From Candidatus Gottesmanbacteria bacterium (GTDB lineage Bacteria > Patescibacteriota > Microgenomatia > 2-02-FULL-39-11): a stretch of DNA of 11,385 nucleotides. The stretch covers positions 1 through 11,385 of the forward strand of contig JACQJU010000105.1 of the NCBI GenBank assembly GCA_016204905.1. Reading direction: 5' to 3'. Positions 1-6,031 of this stretch are shown piece after piece (position 1 is the stretch's first letter; the number at the start of each line of letters is the position of its first letter). A program made the position numbers and the translations under genes. The notes beneath the pieces were generated by a model. The model was not told the DNA's origin. It searched no databases and saw only the letters and a list, made by a program, of their open reading frames with translations.

Positions 1-5
1 CTATA

Positions 6-1187
6 TTATTTCCTCACCAATAAAATCCCAAAAGGAGTATTTCTTCCAGGTCCTACTATATACCTACCCGACCAAAGAGCAGTGGAGCCGCCACTATCTA
101 GATTTAAAGCATTAAAAACACCAAGACTCTTCAAAACTATTGCCGATTCAGCTACAGTGACACCATGCACCACTCCTATATATATTGTTGATCCTGTGGT
201 TCCAATAAAAGCTCTAGACCCTTTGCTACCCTTTTTGGGATCCCCGTCACCTCCAAATGTAATATTTCCTCCAGAAAGTAGCATTGGTTGAGCCGCAATC
301 ACACTATCTACGCCAGTATCCCGACCCCATTCTGAAGATGCCCCTACAAAACGAGCGCTGCTACCAGAAAAAATCACCGCCGGCACACTGCTATAGACAT
401 TATTAGCACTATTGAAATAGACTTTATTTTTATTCATCAGAAGCGTATCAAAGGAATTTTTCTTATCAGCACAGCTAGGATATTCCGCCGGGCAAAAATA
501 AGGACCATTTACTCCAGCAAAAGCTCCAGCTCTACCTACATAATCAGCAAGTGAAGCCACAGGACAGTCATTACTGCAGTCGCCATTTGAAGCAGTTTCT
601 ACAATTACTCTCGTTGAGTTAAGATCGGCAGAGATTATATCGACAAGATATGTACCTATATCAGTTTTTACTGATTGCCGTTGATACCCCGATGATGGGG
701 GAGTATTATTTACTGGTACGTTTGCTGGAATTGCTGCTACAGTAAGAGAATCTTTTGTCTTTTGTATCTCACTTTGCAAAGCCGCCAGTTGAGTAGTCGC
801 CGATGCATAATTTCTTTGCGAGAGTAAATGCAAAGAATTGGCTAGTAATTCATCCAATTTATCCGTCTTGGTTTTCTGTGCTCTAAGATCCAAAATATTT
901 TCATAAAGAGTTACTGCCGTTTTATATGTTTTTTCTATATCAGCAATATCTTTTTCCAGCTTCTTATTCTTTACATACTGATCTTCACTCTGAACCTTCT
1001 TTAGCTCAGCTATAGTTTTGTTGACCTCACTGCTAGCCACACCCAACCTTTTCTCCAGATCGCTTTCTTTATCTTGGAGCAAGAAGATTTTCCACATAAA
1101 AAGCGTTACAGCAATAACACCAAAAAGCGATATAGCAATAATATAGGAAAAAGGTGAAAATGAGGGCATCTTAATAGGCAGTTTCAT
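6..1187 (-). CDS. Membrane-anchored phosphodiester glycosidase (NAGPA-like domain) with coiled-coil stalk
   Basis: The 393-residue protein starts with a short basic segment and one hydrophobic helix (about residues 13-37), then a charged heptad-like region (about 40-150) that looks like a coiled coil, a Pro/Asn-rich linker (150-168) and a C-terminal enzyme domain (about 175-393). That domain carries NGPYF (227-231), RAFIGTT (325-331) and NLDSGGSTALW (362-372), the signature of the phosphodiester glycosidase (NAGPA-type) family, which cleaves sugar-phosphodiester bonds. Cys204, Cys208, Cys232 and Cys239 would suit disulfides outside the cytoplasm. I infer a cell-surface enzyme acting on glycan or teichoic-acid-like polymers; the substrate cannot be read from sequence. 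The start is the first Met of the frame, just ahead of the membrane helix, with no clear ribosome binding site. The gene is divergent from the membrane protein at 1265. Confidence 0.85.
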   Translation of the reverse strand: MKLPIKMPSFSPFSYIIAISLFGVIAVTLFMWKIFLLQDKESDLEKRLGVASSEVNKTIAELKKVQSEDQYVKNKKLEKDIADIEKTYKTAVTLYENILDLRAQKTKTDKLDELLANSLHLLSQRNYASATTQLAALQSEIQKTKDSLTVAAIPANVPVNNTPPSSGYQRQSVKTDIGTYLVDIISADLNSTRVIVETASNGDCSNDCPVASLADYVGRAGAFAGVNGPYFCPAEYPSCADKKNSFDTLLMNKNKVYFNSANNVYSSVPAVIFSGSSARFVGASSEWGRDTGVDSVIAAQPMLLSGGNITFGGDGDPKKGSKGSRAFIGTTGSTIYIGVVHGVTVAESAIVLKSLGVFNALNLDSGGSTALWSGRYIVGPGRNTPFGILLVRK

Positions 1188-1199
1188 ATCTTTTAATTT

Positions 1200-1248
1200 A
1201 TTTTAGCATCTGCACCAAGATTTAAATACTGGAAAACATCTATGTCAA
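1200..1248 (-). promoter_or_regulatory. Promoter of the phosphodiester glycosidase gene
   Basis: On the minus strand a perfect TTGACA (1243-1248) is followed after 17 bp by TTAAAT (1220-1225). A second candidate, the extended -10 TGCTAAAAT (1200-1208), lies 12 nt before the start codon and would give a very short leader. Either or both could be used. The -35 box lies next to the oppositely directed -10 box of the gene at 1265. Confidence 0.5.
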
Positions 1249-1249
1249 T

Positions 1250-1258
1250 TGCTACAAT
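1250..1258 (+). promoter_or_regulatory. Extended -10 box, TGCTACAAT, for the gene at 1265
   Basis: The TGn extension and TACAAT hexamer end 6 nt before the ATG at 1265, so transcription should begin at or next to the start codon and give a leaderless mRNA. No convincing -35 box is seen, which fits an extended -10 promoter. Confidence 0.5.
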
Positions 1259-1264
1259 GGTCCT

Positions 1265-1789
1265 ATGGACCAAAAATCTTCTGCCCTGAAAGATAAACCT
1301 GATTTAAACGAAATTCTTATTAATTGGAAAGGTCCCTCACATCCCTACAAAAAAAGAAACAGAGTTTTTTATCAAACAGTCGCAGCTATCACCCTTCTTC
1401 TTGTAGTCATCGTTTTTTTCCTCCACGAATTTATGCTCATTGCCGTCATACTGGCAATTGCTTTTGTCGCTTATGCCATCTCTGCTTTTCCTCCTATTGA
1501 AGTGGAACACAAAATCACTCCTCTAGGTTTTGAAAACGCCGGTAGACTTTTCCATTGGGTAGAACTCTATGCTTTTTGGTTTGAAGAAAAATGGGGCTAC
1601 CACACTCTGGTTATCCAAACCAGACTCTCATTTCCCACCCAAATTAGAGCCGTTTTACAGGATGTTCCCCCAGACAAAGTCAAAAGTATCATCGGAAAAT
1701 ACCTCATGTACCTAGAAAAGCCACCCAAGAACTGGGTCGATAATGCTTCAGATTGGCTCAATAAGAAGATTCCGCTAGAATCTAATTAA
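1265..1789 (+). CDS. Two-helix membrane protein of unknown function
   Basis: The 174-residue protein has a hydrophilic N-terminus, two closely spaced membrane helices (about 36-53 and 55-75), and a cytoplasmic or periplasmic tail of about 95 residues rich in aromatics (HWVELYAFWFEEKWG, 97-111). Two helices followed by a small beta-rich tail resemble uncharacterised bacterial proteins with a PH-like domain, and similar proteins occur in Candidate Phyla Radiation genomes; this is from memory and untested. No catalytic motif is seen. The ATG at 1265 is chosen because it sits just behind an extended -10 box and no earlier in-frame start is better placed. The gene ends about 125 nt before tRNA-Arg(GCG) and may be transcribed toward it, but the tRNA has its own -10 box. 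Confidence 0.75.
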   Translation: MDQKSSALKDKPDLNEILINWKGPSHPYKKRNRVFYQTVAAITLLLVVIVFFLHEFMLIAVILAIAFVAYAISAFPPIEVEHKITPLGFENAGRLFHWVELYAFWFEEKWGYHTLVIQTRLSFPTQIRAVLQDVPPDKVKSIIGKYLMYLEKPPKNWVDNASDWLNKKIPLESN

Positions 1790-1870
1790 AATTTCCTAAG
1801 AGTCCCAAAAAACAAAAGTCTATTCAATAGGCGACCGCATATCCAGTAGACCGTTGTTGGCTATAATAAG

Positions 1871-1899
1871 TGGATTAATCCTCCACAAGATAATATAAT
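1871..1899 (+). promoter_or_regulatory. Promoter of tRNA-Arg(GCG)
   Basis: A perfect TATAAT lies at 1894-1899, with TGGATT 17 bp upstream (1871-1876) as a weak -35 box. The start would fall near 1906, about 9 nt before the tRNA. A second TATAAT at 1862-1867 is also possible. The small inverted repeat GTGGA/TCCAC (1870-1886) overlaps the -35 region. Confidence 0.5.
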
Positions 1900-1914
1900 A
1901 TAGGCACAAGTTTT

Positions 1915-1989
1915 GTCCCCGTAGCTTAACGGATAGAGCGCGGCCCTGCGGAGGCCGATATATGAGTTCAATTCTCATCGGGGACGCCA
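1915..1989 (+). tRNA. tRNA-Arg, anticodon GCG, CCA encoded
   Basis: A complete 75-nt cloverleaf can be folded by hand: acceptor GTCCCCG/CGGGGAC, D arm GCTT/GAGC with GGA in the loop, anticodon stem CGGCC/GGCCG with loop CTGCGGA (anticodon 1948-1950), a 4-nt variable loop, T arm ATGAG-TTCAATT-CTCAT, discriminator G and encoded CCA (1987-1989). A20 in the D loop is the classic arginine identity base. G34 reads CGC and, by wobble, CGU. Most bacteria instead use an ACG gene whose A34 is deaminated by TadA, so this anticodon is unusual. It is the only one of the four tRNAs here with an encoded CCA. A homing endonuclease gene begins 7 nt after it. Confidence 0.95.
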
Positions 1990-1996
1990 ACCCCAT

Positions 1997-2983
1997 ATGA
2001 AAAGAATTAAACTCTCTGATACTCAGCGAGCTATATTTTTCAGCACTTTAAAAAATAAGATAGGATTACCATGGAAACAAATTGCAAATTCAATTGATAT
2101 ATCAGGTCGCGCATTAACAGATTGGCGATCTGGTAAACTAACTGTTTCTGAGAGACAGTTTTCCATACTTAGTGAAAAATATAACATTGTTGTACCTGGA
2201 GAAATTAGGATATTGTCAAAATATTGGTATATTCCAATAGCAGCAAAGAAAGGGGGTCTTGAATATGTTAAGAAGTATGGACCCCCAGGAGATTTAGAAA
2301 GCAGAAGAAAAGGTGGTATAAATTCGATTAAATCGCATAGAAGACTCAAAACTAATTTTATCACCGCAAAGAAAATTTTTATTCCTAAAAAATCGAGCAC
2401 TCTTGCTGAATTCTTTGGTATCCTCTTGGGAGACGGAGGGATTAAAAGGAATCAAGTTATAATCTCTCTGAATTCTCAAAAAGAGAAGAAATATGCTGAA
2501 TTTATTTGCCAACTAATTAAACAACTATTTAAAATAAGTCCATCTTTGTATCATAGTAGGGTACAAAACGTTATTTCCGTCGCTGTTTCGAGCGTCAATT
2601 TGGTAGAATTCTTAATTTCTCATGGTCTCAAAATTGGAAACAAAGTCAAAAATGAAATAGATATTCCGCCTTGGATATTAAAGAAAATTAGTTGGAAAAG
2701 GGCAGTATTAAGGGGATTATTTGATACGGATGGTAGTGTCTATATAGATACCCATACAATTAATAGTAAGGTTTATAGAAATATTTGTCTTGCTTTTACA
2801 AATTATTCTATACCCCTACTACGGACTACTAATACGCTTTTAAGAGAACTCGGGTATATACCAACTACATCCACAAGATTCCGTGTTAATCTACAAAGGG
2901 AAAATCAGGTATATAAATTTCTTCAAGAAATCGGAAGTCACAATTATAACAATATTGTAAAATATCAATCGTTTTTTAACTAA
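1997..2983 (+). CDS. Free-standing LAGLIDADG homing endonuclease with N-terminal helix-turn-helix-like region
   Basis: The 328-residue protein carries two LAGLIDADG motifs about 100 residues apart: LAEFFGILLGDGG (136-148) and AVLRGLFDTDGS (236-247). Both keep the acidic residue expected for metal binding (D146 and D245), so a single chain could fold as an active pseudo-dimer that cuts a long DNA site. The first 65 residues look like a helix-turn-helix (PWKQIANSIDISGRALTDW, 25-43), followed by a basic linker with RRKGG (103-107). No intron or intein surrounds it; both adjacent tRNAs look whole. The ATG lies 7 nt after the tRNA-Arg CCA with no ribosome binding site and no room for a promoter, so the gene is probably co-transcribed with the tRNA and translated after 3'-end processing. 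A LAGLIDADG-type regulator like WhiA is less likely because the acidic residues are kept. Confidence 0.88.
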   Translation: MKRIKLSDTQRAIFFSTLKNKIGLPWKQIANSIDISGRALTDWRSGKLTVSERQFSILSEKYNIVVPGEIRILSKYWYIPIAAKKGGLEYVKKYGPPGDLESRRKGGINSIKSHRRLKTNFITAKKIFIPKKSSTLAEFFGILLGDGGIKRNQVIISLNSQKEKKYAEFICQLIKQLFKISPSLYHSRVQNVISVAVSSVNLVEFLISHGLKIGNKVKNEIDIPPWILKKISWKRAVLRGLFDTDGSVYIDTHTINSKVYRNICLAFTNYSIPLLRTTNTLLRELGYIPTTSTRFRVNLQRENQVYKFLQEIGSHNYNNIVKYQSFFN

Positions 2984-2996
2984 GGTAGAAGCATAG

Positions 2997-3028
2997 TTGA
3001 CATAAAGGTATGAAATTCTAGTTCAAAT
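2997..3028 (+). promoter_or_regulatory. Possible promoter of tRNA-Ser(CGA)
   Basis: A perfect TTGACA (2997-3002) lies in the short gap after the homing endonuclease gene. The -10 region is weak: TAGTTC (3019-3024, spacing 16) or TCAAAT (3023-3028, spacing 20). The start would fall at or near the first base of the tRNA. Confidence 0.35.
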
Positions 3029-3030
3029 AA

Positions 3031-3113
3031 GGAGGGGTGTGCCGAACGGTAAGGCACCGGTCTCGAAAACCGGCGTCCGCAAGGACTTGCGAGTTCGAAT
3101 CTCGCCCCCTCCG
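3031..3113 (+). tRNA. tRNA-Ser, anticodon CGA
   Basis: This is a class II tRNA. It shows acceptor GGAGGGG/CCCCTCC, D stem TGCC/GGCA, anticodon stem CCGGT/ACCGG with loop CTCGAAA (anticodon 3064-3066), a long variable arm GTCC-GCAA-GGAC, and T arm GCGAG-TTCGAAT-CTCGC. Discriminator G at 3113 matches the serine identity base. No CCA is encoded, so the end must be added by a nucleotidyltransferase. It reads UCG. It is followed directly by a GC-rich, hairpin-rich trailer. Confidence 0.95.
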
Positions 3114-3292
3114 CAAGTCGTGAAGCGAAAGAGAGGCGCTCGCCGCGGGGGCGGGCGCGGCGAGCGCATTGAAGCCTCGCAACGGGGAGAATTCGAGGCG
3201 GCGGCCGCTTAAGAAGTAGTTCGAGCCGATTTTTTTGGCGAAGAATAGTAATTCTTCGCCATTATTTTTTGCGCGCGCGATTTTTTCTTCTA
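3114..3292 (+). other. GC-rich structured trailer of tRNA-Ser(CGA)
   Basis: This 180-nt stretch has no gene and is far richer in G+C than its surroundings. It holds a perfect 12-bp hairpin (arms 3136-3147 and 3156-3167) with the G-rich 8-nt loop GGGGCGGG, a 6-bp hairpin GCCTCG/CGAGGC (3174-3179 and 3194-3199), the motif TTCGAGCCGATTTTTTT (3220-3236), a terminator hairpin (3237-3260), and GCGCGCGCG before a run of T. A similar mix of G-rich-loop hairpins and a TTCGA(G/A)CCGA(T/C)TTTTT motif occurs at 4735-4838. Whether it is a processed trailer, a small RNA or a repeat element cannot be decided from sequence alone. Confidence 0.6.
3237..3270 (+). terminator. Rho-independent terminator after tRNA-Ser(CGA)
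   Basis: A perfect 10-bp stem (GGCGAAGAAT/ATTCTTCGCC) with the 4-nt loop AGTA is followed by ATTATTTTTT. The run of T is on the plus strand, so it ends rightward transcription from the tRNA region. Confidence 0.8.
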
Positions 3293-3324
3293 AGTTTAAT
3301 CGGGAATTCTTTATTTCGTTTCAC

Positions 3325-4536
3325 TCATTTGACAGTCAGGGTCTGCATGATTCTATATACTTCTTCTTTCGATAATTTCTTATTGTCATAAATTTCAACC
3401 CCTTTATTATTGAAGATACTGAAATAGTAGTCTGAATTATTACCATAGAGAGATGAACCGCCACCATTACCTGAGTCTTTTACCAATAAATAACTATTTC
3501 CATTTTGAAAACGCGCTTCCTCAAAAGCTATTTTACTACGATTAAATCTTTCGCTTGATGGCCAATTATCAATGAGGTTATTTATAAACCATTCTTTTTG
3601 AGAACCGCCTTCAAAATCAAGAGAGGATTTAGTTGACGACTTCATTCTTGAAATACTCATGACCGATTCCCCGGTCTGATTTGAAGGGCAAAAAATACTT
3701 ATACTGCCGCTTGATTCATCACTATCTTGAATTTTACAATCGTTTGGATAAAGAAATTTAAATTGCAGTCCTTGAAATTGTTTATTATATATAACCCATT
3801 CAGTAGGAACTACATAGCTTAGTAGTGTTCCTTCAAAGCGAGGTTCTTCTACCCCGAAGCGCAAACTACTTATTAGCGGATCAAACCATTTACTCACAAT
3901 AGTCTGAAACCCCACGCTTGGCAAAGGATTATTAAAACCAATATCAACAAAAGTAGATTTTTCAGGAACGTCTAACACTACTCTTACCGAAGGCAATGAT
4001 ACACCCCTTTCGCCCGTAGGATCATATAACTTCTTCCCTTTGTGGTTAGAAATAGTTACACTTTCATACTGATTTTTGTTTGTAATAACAAGGCTATCTA
4101 AAGTTTTTTGACTATCTGTCAATCTGAGACTATCGTAGGGAATTAAGTCCACTGTTAAAAAGGGCGATTGATCCTGAGTAATTTCAAATTGAATAATGGA
4201 ATCTGTTCCTGGATAGACTTGTATTGGCCGTCTGATCCATTCGGGTGGATAACGAAAAGTAAGGATGTCACTGCTATACGTTTTCCAATTTGCAGATTCA
4301 TCATTTAATGACAATTCTGTATCTGATTTCGTTGATGCTGTAGTATTTTTACTTCCATTCTCGATTGATTTTTGTCCGTATAGTTTCAAGAAGAAAATTG
4401 CGGTTACAACAGAAAATAAAGCCACCAAAACAATCGAAGAAACCATCCAATAGTTTACCTTTCGACTTGGTAAAACAGGCGAATCTTGAACTGTTTGCTG
4501 GATGTTTTGATCAGTAATATTGGTCTGGTTTTTCAT
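3325..4536 (-). CDS. Single-pass membrane protein with two PsbP-like repeats
   Basis: The 403-residue protein has a Gln/Asn-rich cytoplasmic N-terminus (1-25), one membrane helix (about 30-53), a Ser/Thr-rich linker and two extracytoplasmic regions. Each contains an F-x-YP signature with an aromatic or polar follow-up: LTFRYPPEW in the first (about 85-225) and FKFLYPNDC in the second (about 235-403). This resembles PsbP-like domains found on membrane-anchored proteins of unknown role in many Candidate Phyla Radiation genomes; the match is from memory. No enzyme motif is seen. The start at 4536 is chosen over an in-frame Met at 4563 because AGGA lies 7 nt before it, one of the few ribosome binding sites in the window. 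The upstream region holds strong alternative hairpins (4581-4663) that a longer transcript would include. Confidence 0.7.
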   Translation of the reverse strand: MKNQTNITDQNIQQTVQDSPVLPSRKVNYWMVSSIVLVALFSVVTAIFFLKLYGQKSIENGSKNTTASTKSDTELSLNDESANWKTYSSDILTFRYPPEWIRRPIQVYPGTDSIIQFEITQDQSPFLTVDLIPYDSLRLTDSQKTLDSLVITNKNQYESVTISNHKGKKLYDPTGERGVSLPSVRVVLDVPEKSTFVDIGFNNPLPSVGFQTIVSKWFDPLISSLRFGVEEPRFEGTLLSYVVPTEWVIYNKQFQGLQFKFLYPNDCKIQDSDESSGSISIFCPSNQTGESVMSISRMKSSTKSSLDFEGGSQKEWFINNLIDNWPSSERFNRSKIAFEEARFQNGNSYLLVKDSGNGGGSSLYGNNSDYYFSIFNNKGVEIYDNKKLSKEEVYRIMQTLTVK

Positions 4537-4580
4537 AAAGATTCCTGTTTGAAAGTATATCATAATTTGGTATAGCGATT

Positions 4581-4663
4581 TTGAACCCAGCGATATCGAT
4601 CACTTTTTTAGTGGCCGCATTGGACAACTTGAGTGATCGAGTTGGGTTCAACCAGTGCGGCCA
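4581..4663. repeat. Interlocked inverted repeats forming two mutually exclusive hairpins
   Basis: Four arms occur in the order a-b-a'-b'. Arm a has TTGAACCCA (4581-4589) and TCGATCACT (4596-4604), which pair with a' AGTGATCGA (4632-4640) and TGGGTTCAA (4643-4651): 18 bp with a small internal loop. Arm b (TGGCCGCATTGG, 4612-4623) pairs with b' (CCAGTGCGGCCA, 4652-4663) over 12 bp with one G-T pair. Because a' lies between b and b' with no spacer before b', both helices cannot form fully at once. The block lies about 45 nt upstream of the PsbP-like gene, on whose transcript it could act as a leader; it could also be a remnant of a mobile repeat. It belongs to a 350-nt region (4564-4915) with no supported gene. 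Confidence 0.75.
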
Positions 4664-4706
4664 TTTAGGTTTCTTTGTTCTTTTAAATTTTTGCATTTTC
4701 TTTAAG

Positions 4707-4733
4707 CAGAAAATCTCAAAAGATTTTCTGTTT
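4707..4733 (+). terminator. Hairpin CAGAAAATCT/AGATTTTCTG, possible weak terminator
   Basis: A perfect 10-bp, AT-rich stem (4707-4716 and 4721-4730) with loop CAAA is followed by TTTGTT on the plus strand. No rightward gene ends here, so its target is unclear. It may instead be part of the structured region. Confidence 0.4.
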
Positions 4734-4734
4734 G

Positions 4735-4838
4735 TTCGAACCGACTTTTTACGAGGCCGAAGGCCGAGCGGTAAAGATGGCGCGGCGAGTGGGTGGGGGC
4801 ACTCGCCACGCTACCTTTGAAACATGGTTCGAATTTTT
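4735..4838. repeat. GC-rich hairpin island bounded by TTCGAACC/GGTTCGAA
   Basis: The island is bounded by an 8-bp inverted repeat (4735-4742 and 4826-4833), the right arm running into TTTTTT. Inside are GGCC-GAA-GGCC (4755-4765) and a strong hairpin GGCGAGTG/CACTCGCC (4784-4791 and 4800-4807) with the G-rich loop GGTGGGGG, which can extend outward through GCG/CGC and GGTA/TACC. The frames across it are low-complexity and unlike the neighbouring genes, so I see no protein. The stem, the G-rich 8-nt loop and the TTCGAACCGACTTTTTA left edge resemble the trailer of tRNA-Ser(CGA) at 3136-3236, which suggests a shared repeat family or RNA. Confidence 0.6.
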
Positions 4839-5019
4839 TCGTAAAGAGACCGCAGGTCAGAACGATATTTTAGTTTACAAATCTAAGTTCTATTTGGCTT
4901 ATGTAGATAGATGATTTGTCTGTCACATATAAGTTCTAACTAAGTTAATTTTTCCACTAGTCTTTTTTCCTAAATTATCACCATTGTGCTAATTCTGTGC
5001 CTAGAAGGTTAATGTTTAA

Positions 5020-5128
5020 CAAGTTCCAACCAAGTACGTTGGGCATTTAGAAGCGGGTAAATATCACCCAACAATTGAAAATAGCAAAAACACTTGGGGT
5101 AAGTCTTGACGAGCTTATTAAGTTTTAG
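5020..5128 (+). pseudogene. Remnant of an XRE-type helix-turn-helix regulator, frameshifted
   Basis: Two neighbouring reading frames on the plus strand together spell the end of an XRE domain. Frame one (5020-5079) gives VGHLEAGKYHPTIE, matching the typical recognition-helix end and the E-x-G-K-x-x-P-T turn. Frame two (5069-5128) gives KIAKTLGVSLDELIK then a stop, the usual final helix. About two residues expected between them (as in PTIETLLKIA) are missing and the frame changes, so a small deletion has broken the gene. The first half of the domain is absent. Its end overlaps the last codons of the convergent DUF6941-like gene. I see nothing else gene-like from 4916 to 5019. Confidence 0.7.
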
Positions 5129-5588
5129 GGGGTTCCAAGTTGTCAACAAACTCTTTTTTAAGATTAATTTCTAAAGGCAACTCGGCGACGGCTTTGTAAA
5201 GTTTTTGCCCCTCTTCTTTTACATTAACCCTAAAAATATAATCCCCAGGTTCTTCAACTACCATACCCATTATCTTTAGTCTTGAACGTAATCGTTTCAT
5301 TGTTTCGGGCATTTCTAAAGGTTGTTCAAAGTTTTTGACTACGGTTCCTTTAGGATTTAATATCTCCACATTAAGGTTACCTTTAAAAGGGGTTTTATCA
5401 TTTTTTACCCACATACACACAACCTCAAACTCAATGGGGATGTTGATTAGTTTTACCTTGTCCGCATCACTTTTTTTTACTTTTAAATCTACACTAAGTT
5501 GTTCAAACACATCATTAATGCTTATGTTGTTTGTTTCATTATCAACGATGCTTCTTCTACAAAGAATTGACCAAATATGTTTAATCAT
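5118..5588 (-). CDS. DUF6941-like protein, third gene of the toxin-antitoxin operon
   Basis: The 156-residue soluble protein opens with an ILCRRSIVDNETNNISINDV segment (8-27), resembling the start of the DUF6941 family, followed by alternating hydrophobic strands that suggest a beta-sandwich ending near PLEINLK. The family has no known function; the assignment is by pattern from memory. It starts 2 nt after the antitoxin stop codon and its ribosome binding site AAGGAAA (5595-5601) lies inside the last antitoxin codons, so the two are translationally coupled. Its place and size (156 residues against 155 for E. coli SecB) recall toxin-antitoxin-chaperone operons, where a SecB-like chaperone follows HigB-HigA. 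No SecB similarity is evident, so a chaperone or accessory role is only a hypothesis. Confidence 0.7.
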   Translation of the reverse strand: MIKHIWSILCRRSIVDNETNNISINDVFEQLSVDLKVKKSDADKVKLINIPIEFEVVCMWVKNDKTPFKGNLNVEILNPKGTVVKNFEQPLEMPETMKRLRSRLKIMGMVVEEPGDYIFRVNVKEEGQKLYKAVAELPLEINLKKEFVDNLEPPKT

Positions 5589-5590
5589 AA

Positions 5591-6022
5591 TTAATTTCCT
5601 TGGGCGTAAACATAGTTGAAAGTTTTTGTTCTATCATTAAAATGTCCAGGTAATACGGTGTAGGCTTCGTGGCTTTGGTTTTGTACATAGCCCAAATCGC
5701 CTTGTTTTGTATTTGTAGATTTATCAGTTGTTTTAATTACGTGTTTTTCCATAAATCCAAATCTCACAATTAAATAAGTATGTAATGCACCGGCAATTTT
5801 TTTAAGAAAACTAAGGCTTGGTAGGGTGGTGCCGTTTTCCGCGCGAGCAATACCAGATTGTTTTGTATTAACCATTGCGGCAAGTTTAGCTTGGGTAAGC
5901 CCTTTAATAATCCGTGCTTCTATAAGCATTTGACCAATCTCAAATGCCAAATCTTTGTTGTAGTATTCTTTTCTAAACTCTGGGTCTTTTAATAATTTTT
6001 GTTCAAAAGTTTTTAAATCCAT
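5591..6022 (-). CDS. HigA-like antitoxin, XRE helix-turn-helix with extended C-terminal tail
   Basis: The 143-residue protein has an N-terminal helical lead (1-27), an XRE domain (about 28-88) with GLTQAKLAAMVNTKQSGIAR as its helix-turn-helix, and a polar tail of about 55 residues (89-143). Antitoxins of this class bind the toxin and repress their own operon. The tail is longer than in many XRE antitoxins; in toxin-antitoxin-chaperone systems such a tail makes the antitoxin depend on its chaperone, so the downstream gene may be its partner. A strong ribosome binding site AAGGAGG (6027-6033) overlaps the toxin stop codon, 9 nt after which this gene starts. Toxin-first order is typical of HigBA rather than RelBE operons. 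The dyad at 6385-6406 is its likely operator. Confidence 0.85.
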   Translation of the reverse strand: MDLKTFEQKLLKDPEFRKEYYNKDLAFEIGQMLIEARIIKGLTQAKLAAMVNTKQSGIARAENGTTLPSLSFLKKIAGALHTYLIVRFGFMEKHVIKTTDKSTNTKQGDLGYVQNQSHEAYTVLPGHFNDRTKTFNYVYAQGN

Positions 6023-6031
6023 ATTTCCTCC

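Noticed and set aside
1963..3026. Short shared AGTTCAA in tRNA-Arg and just after the homing endonuclease, as a possible attachment site pair
   Set aside because: Seven shared bases are too few, the match lies in the common T-loop motif, and no integrase is present.
4581..4663. A true H-type pseudoknot from the two interlocked helices
   Set aside because: There is no spacer between a' and b' to cross an 18-bp helix, so alternative hairpins are more plausible.
4511..4696. A 61-codon minus-strand frame ahead of the PsbP-like gene, possible leader peptide
   Set aside because: It runs straight through the inverted repeats, has no ribosome binding site and overlaps the real start out of frame; the repeats explain it better.
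4581..4914. Two plus-strand frames of 60-79 codons
   Set aside because: They cross GC-rich hairpins, resemble no protein and have no upstream signals.
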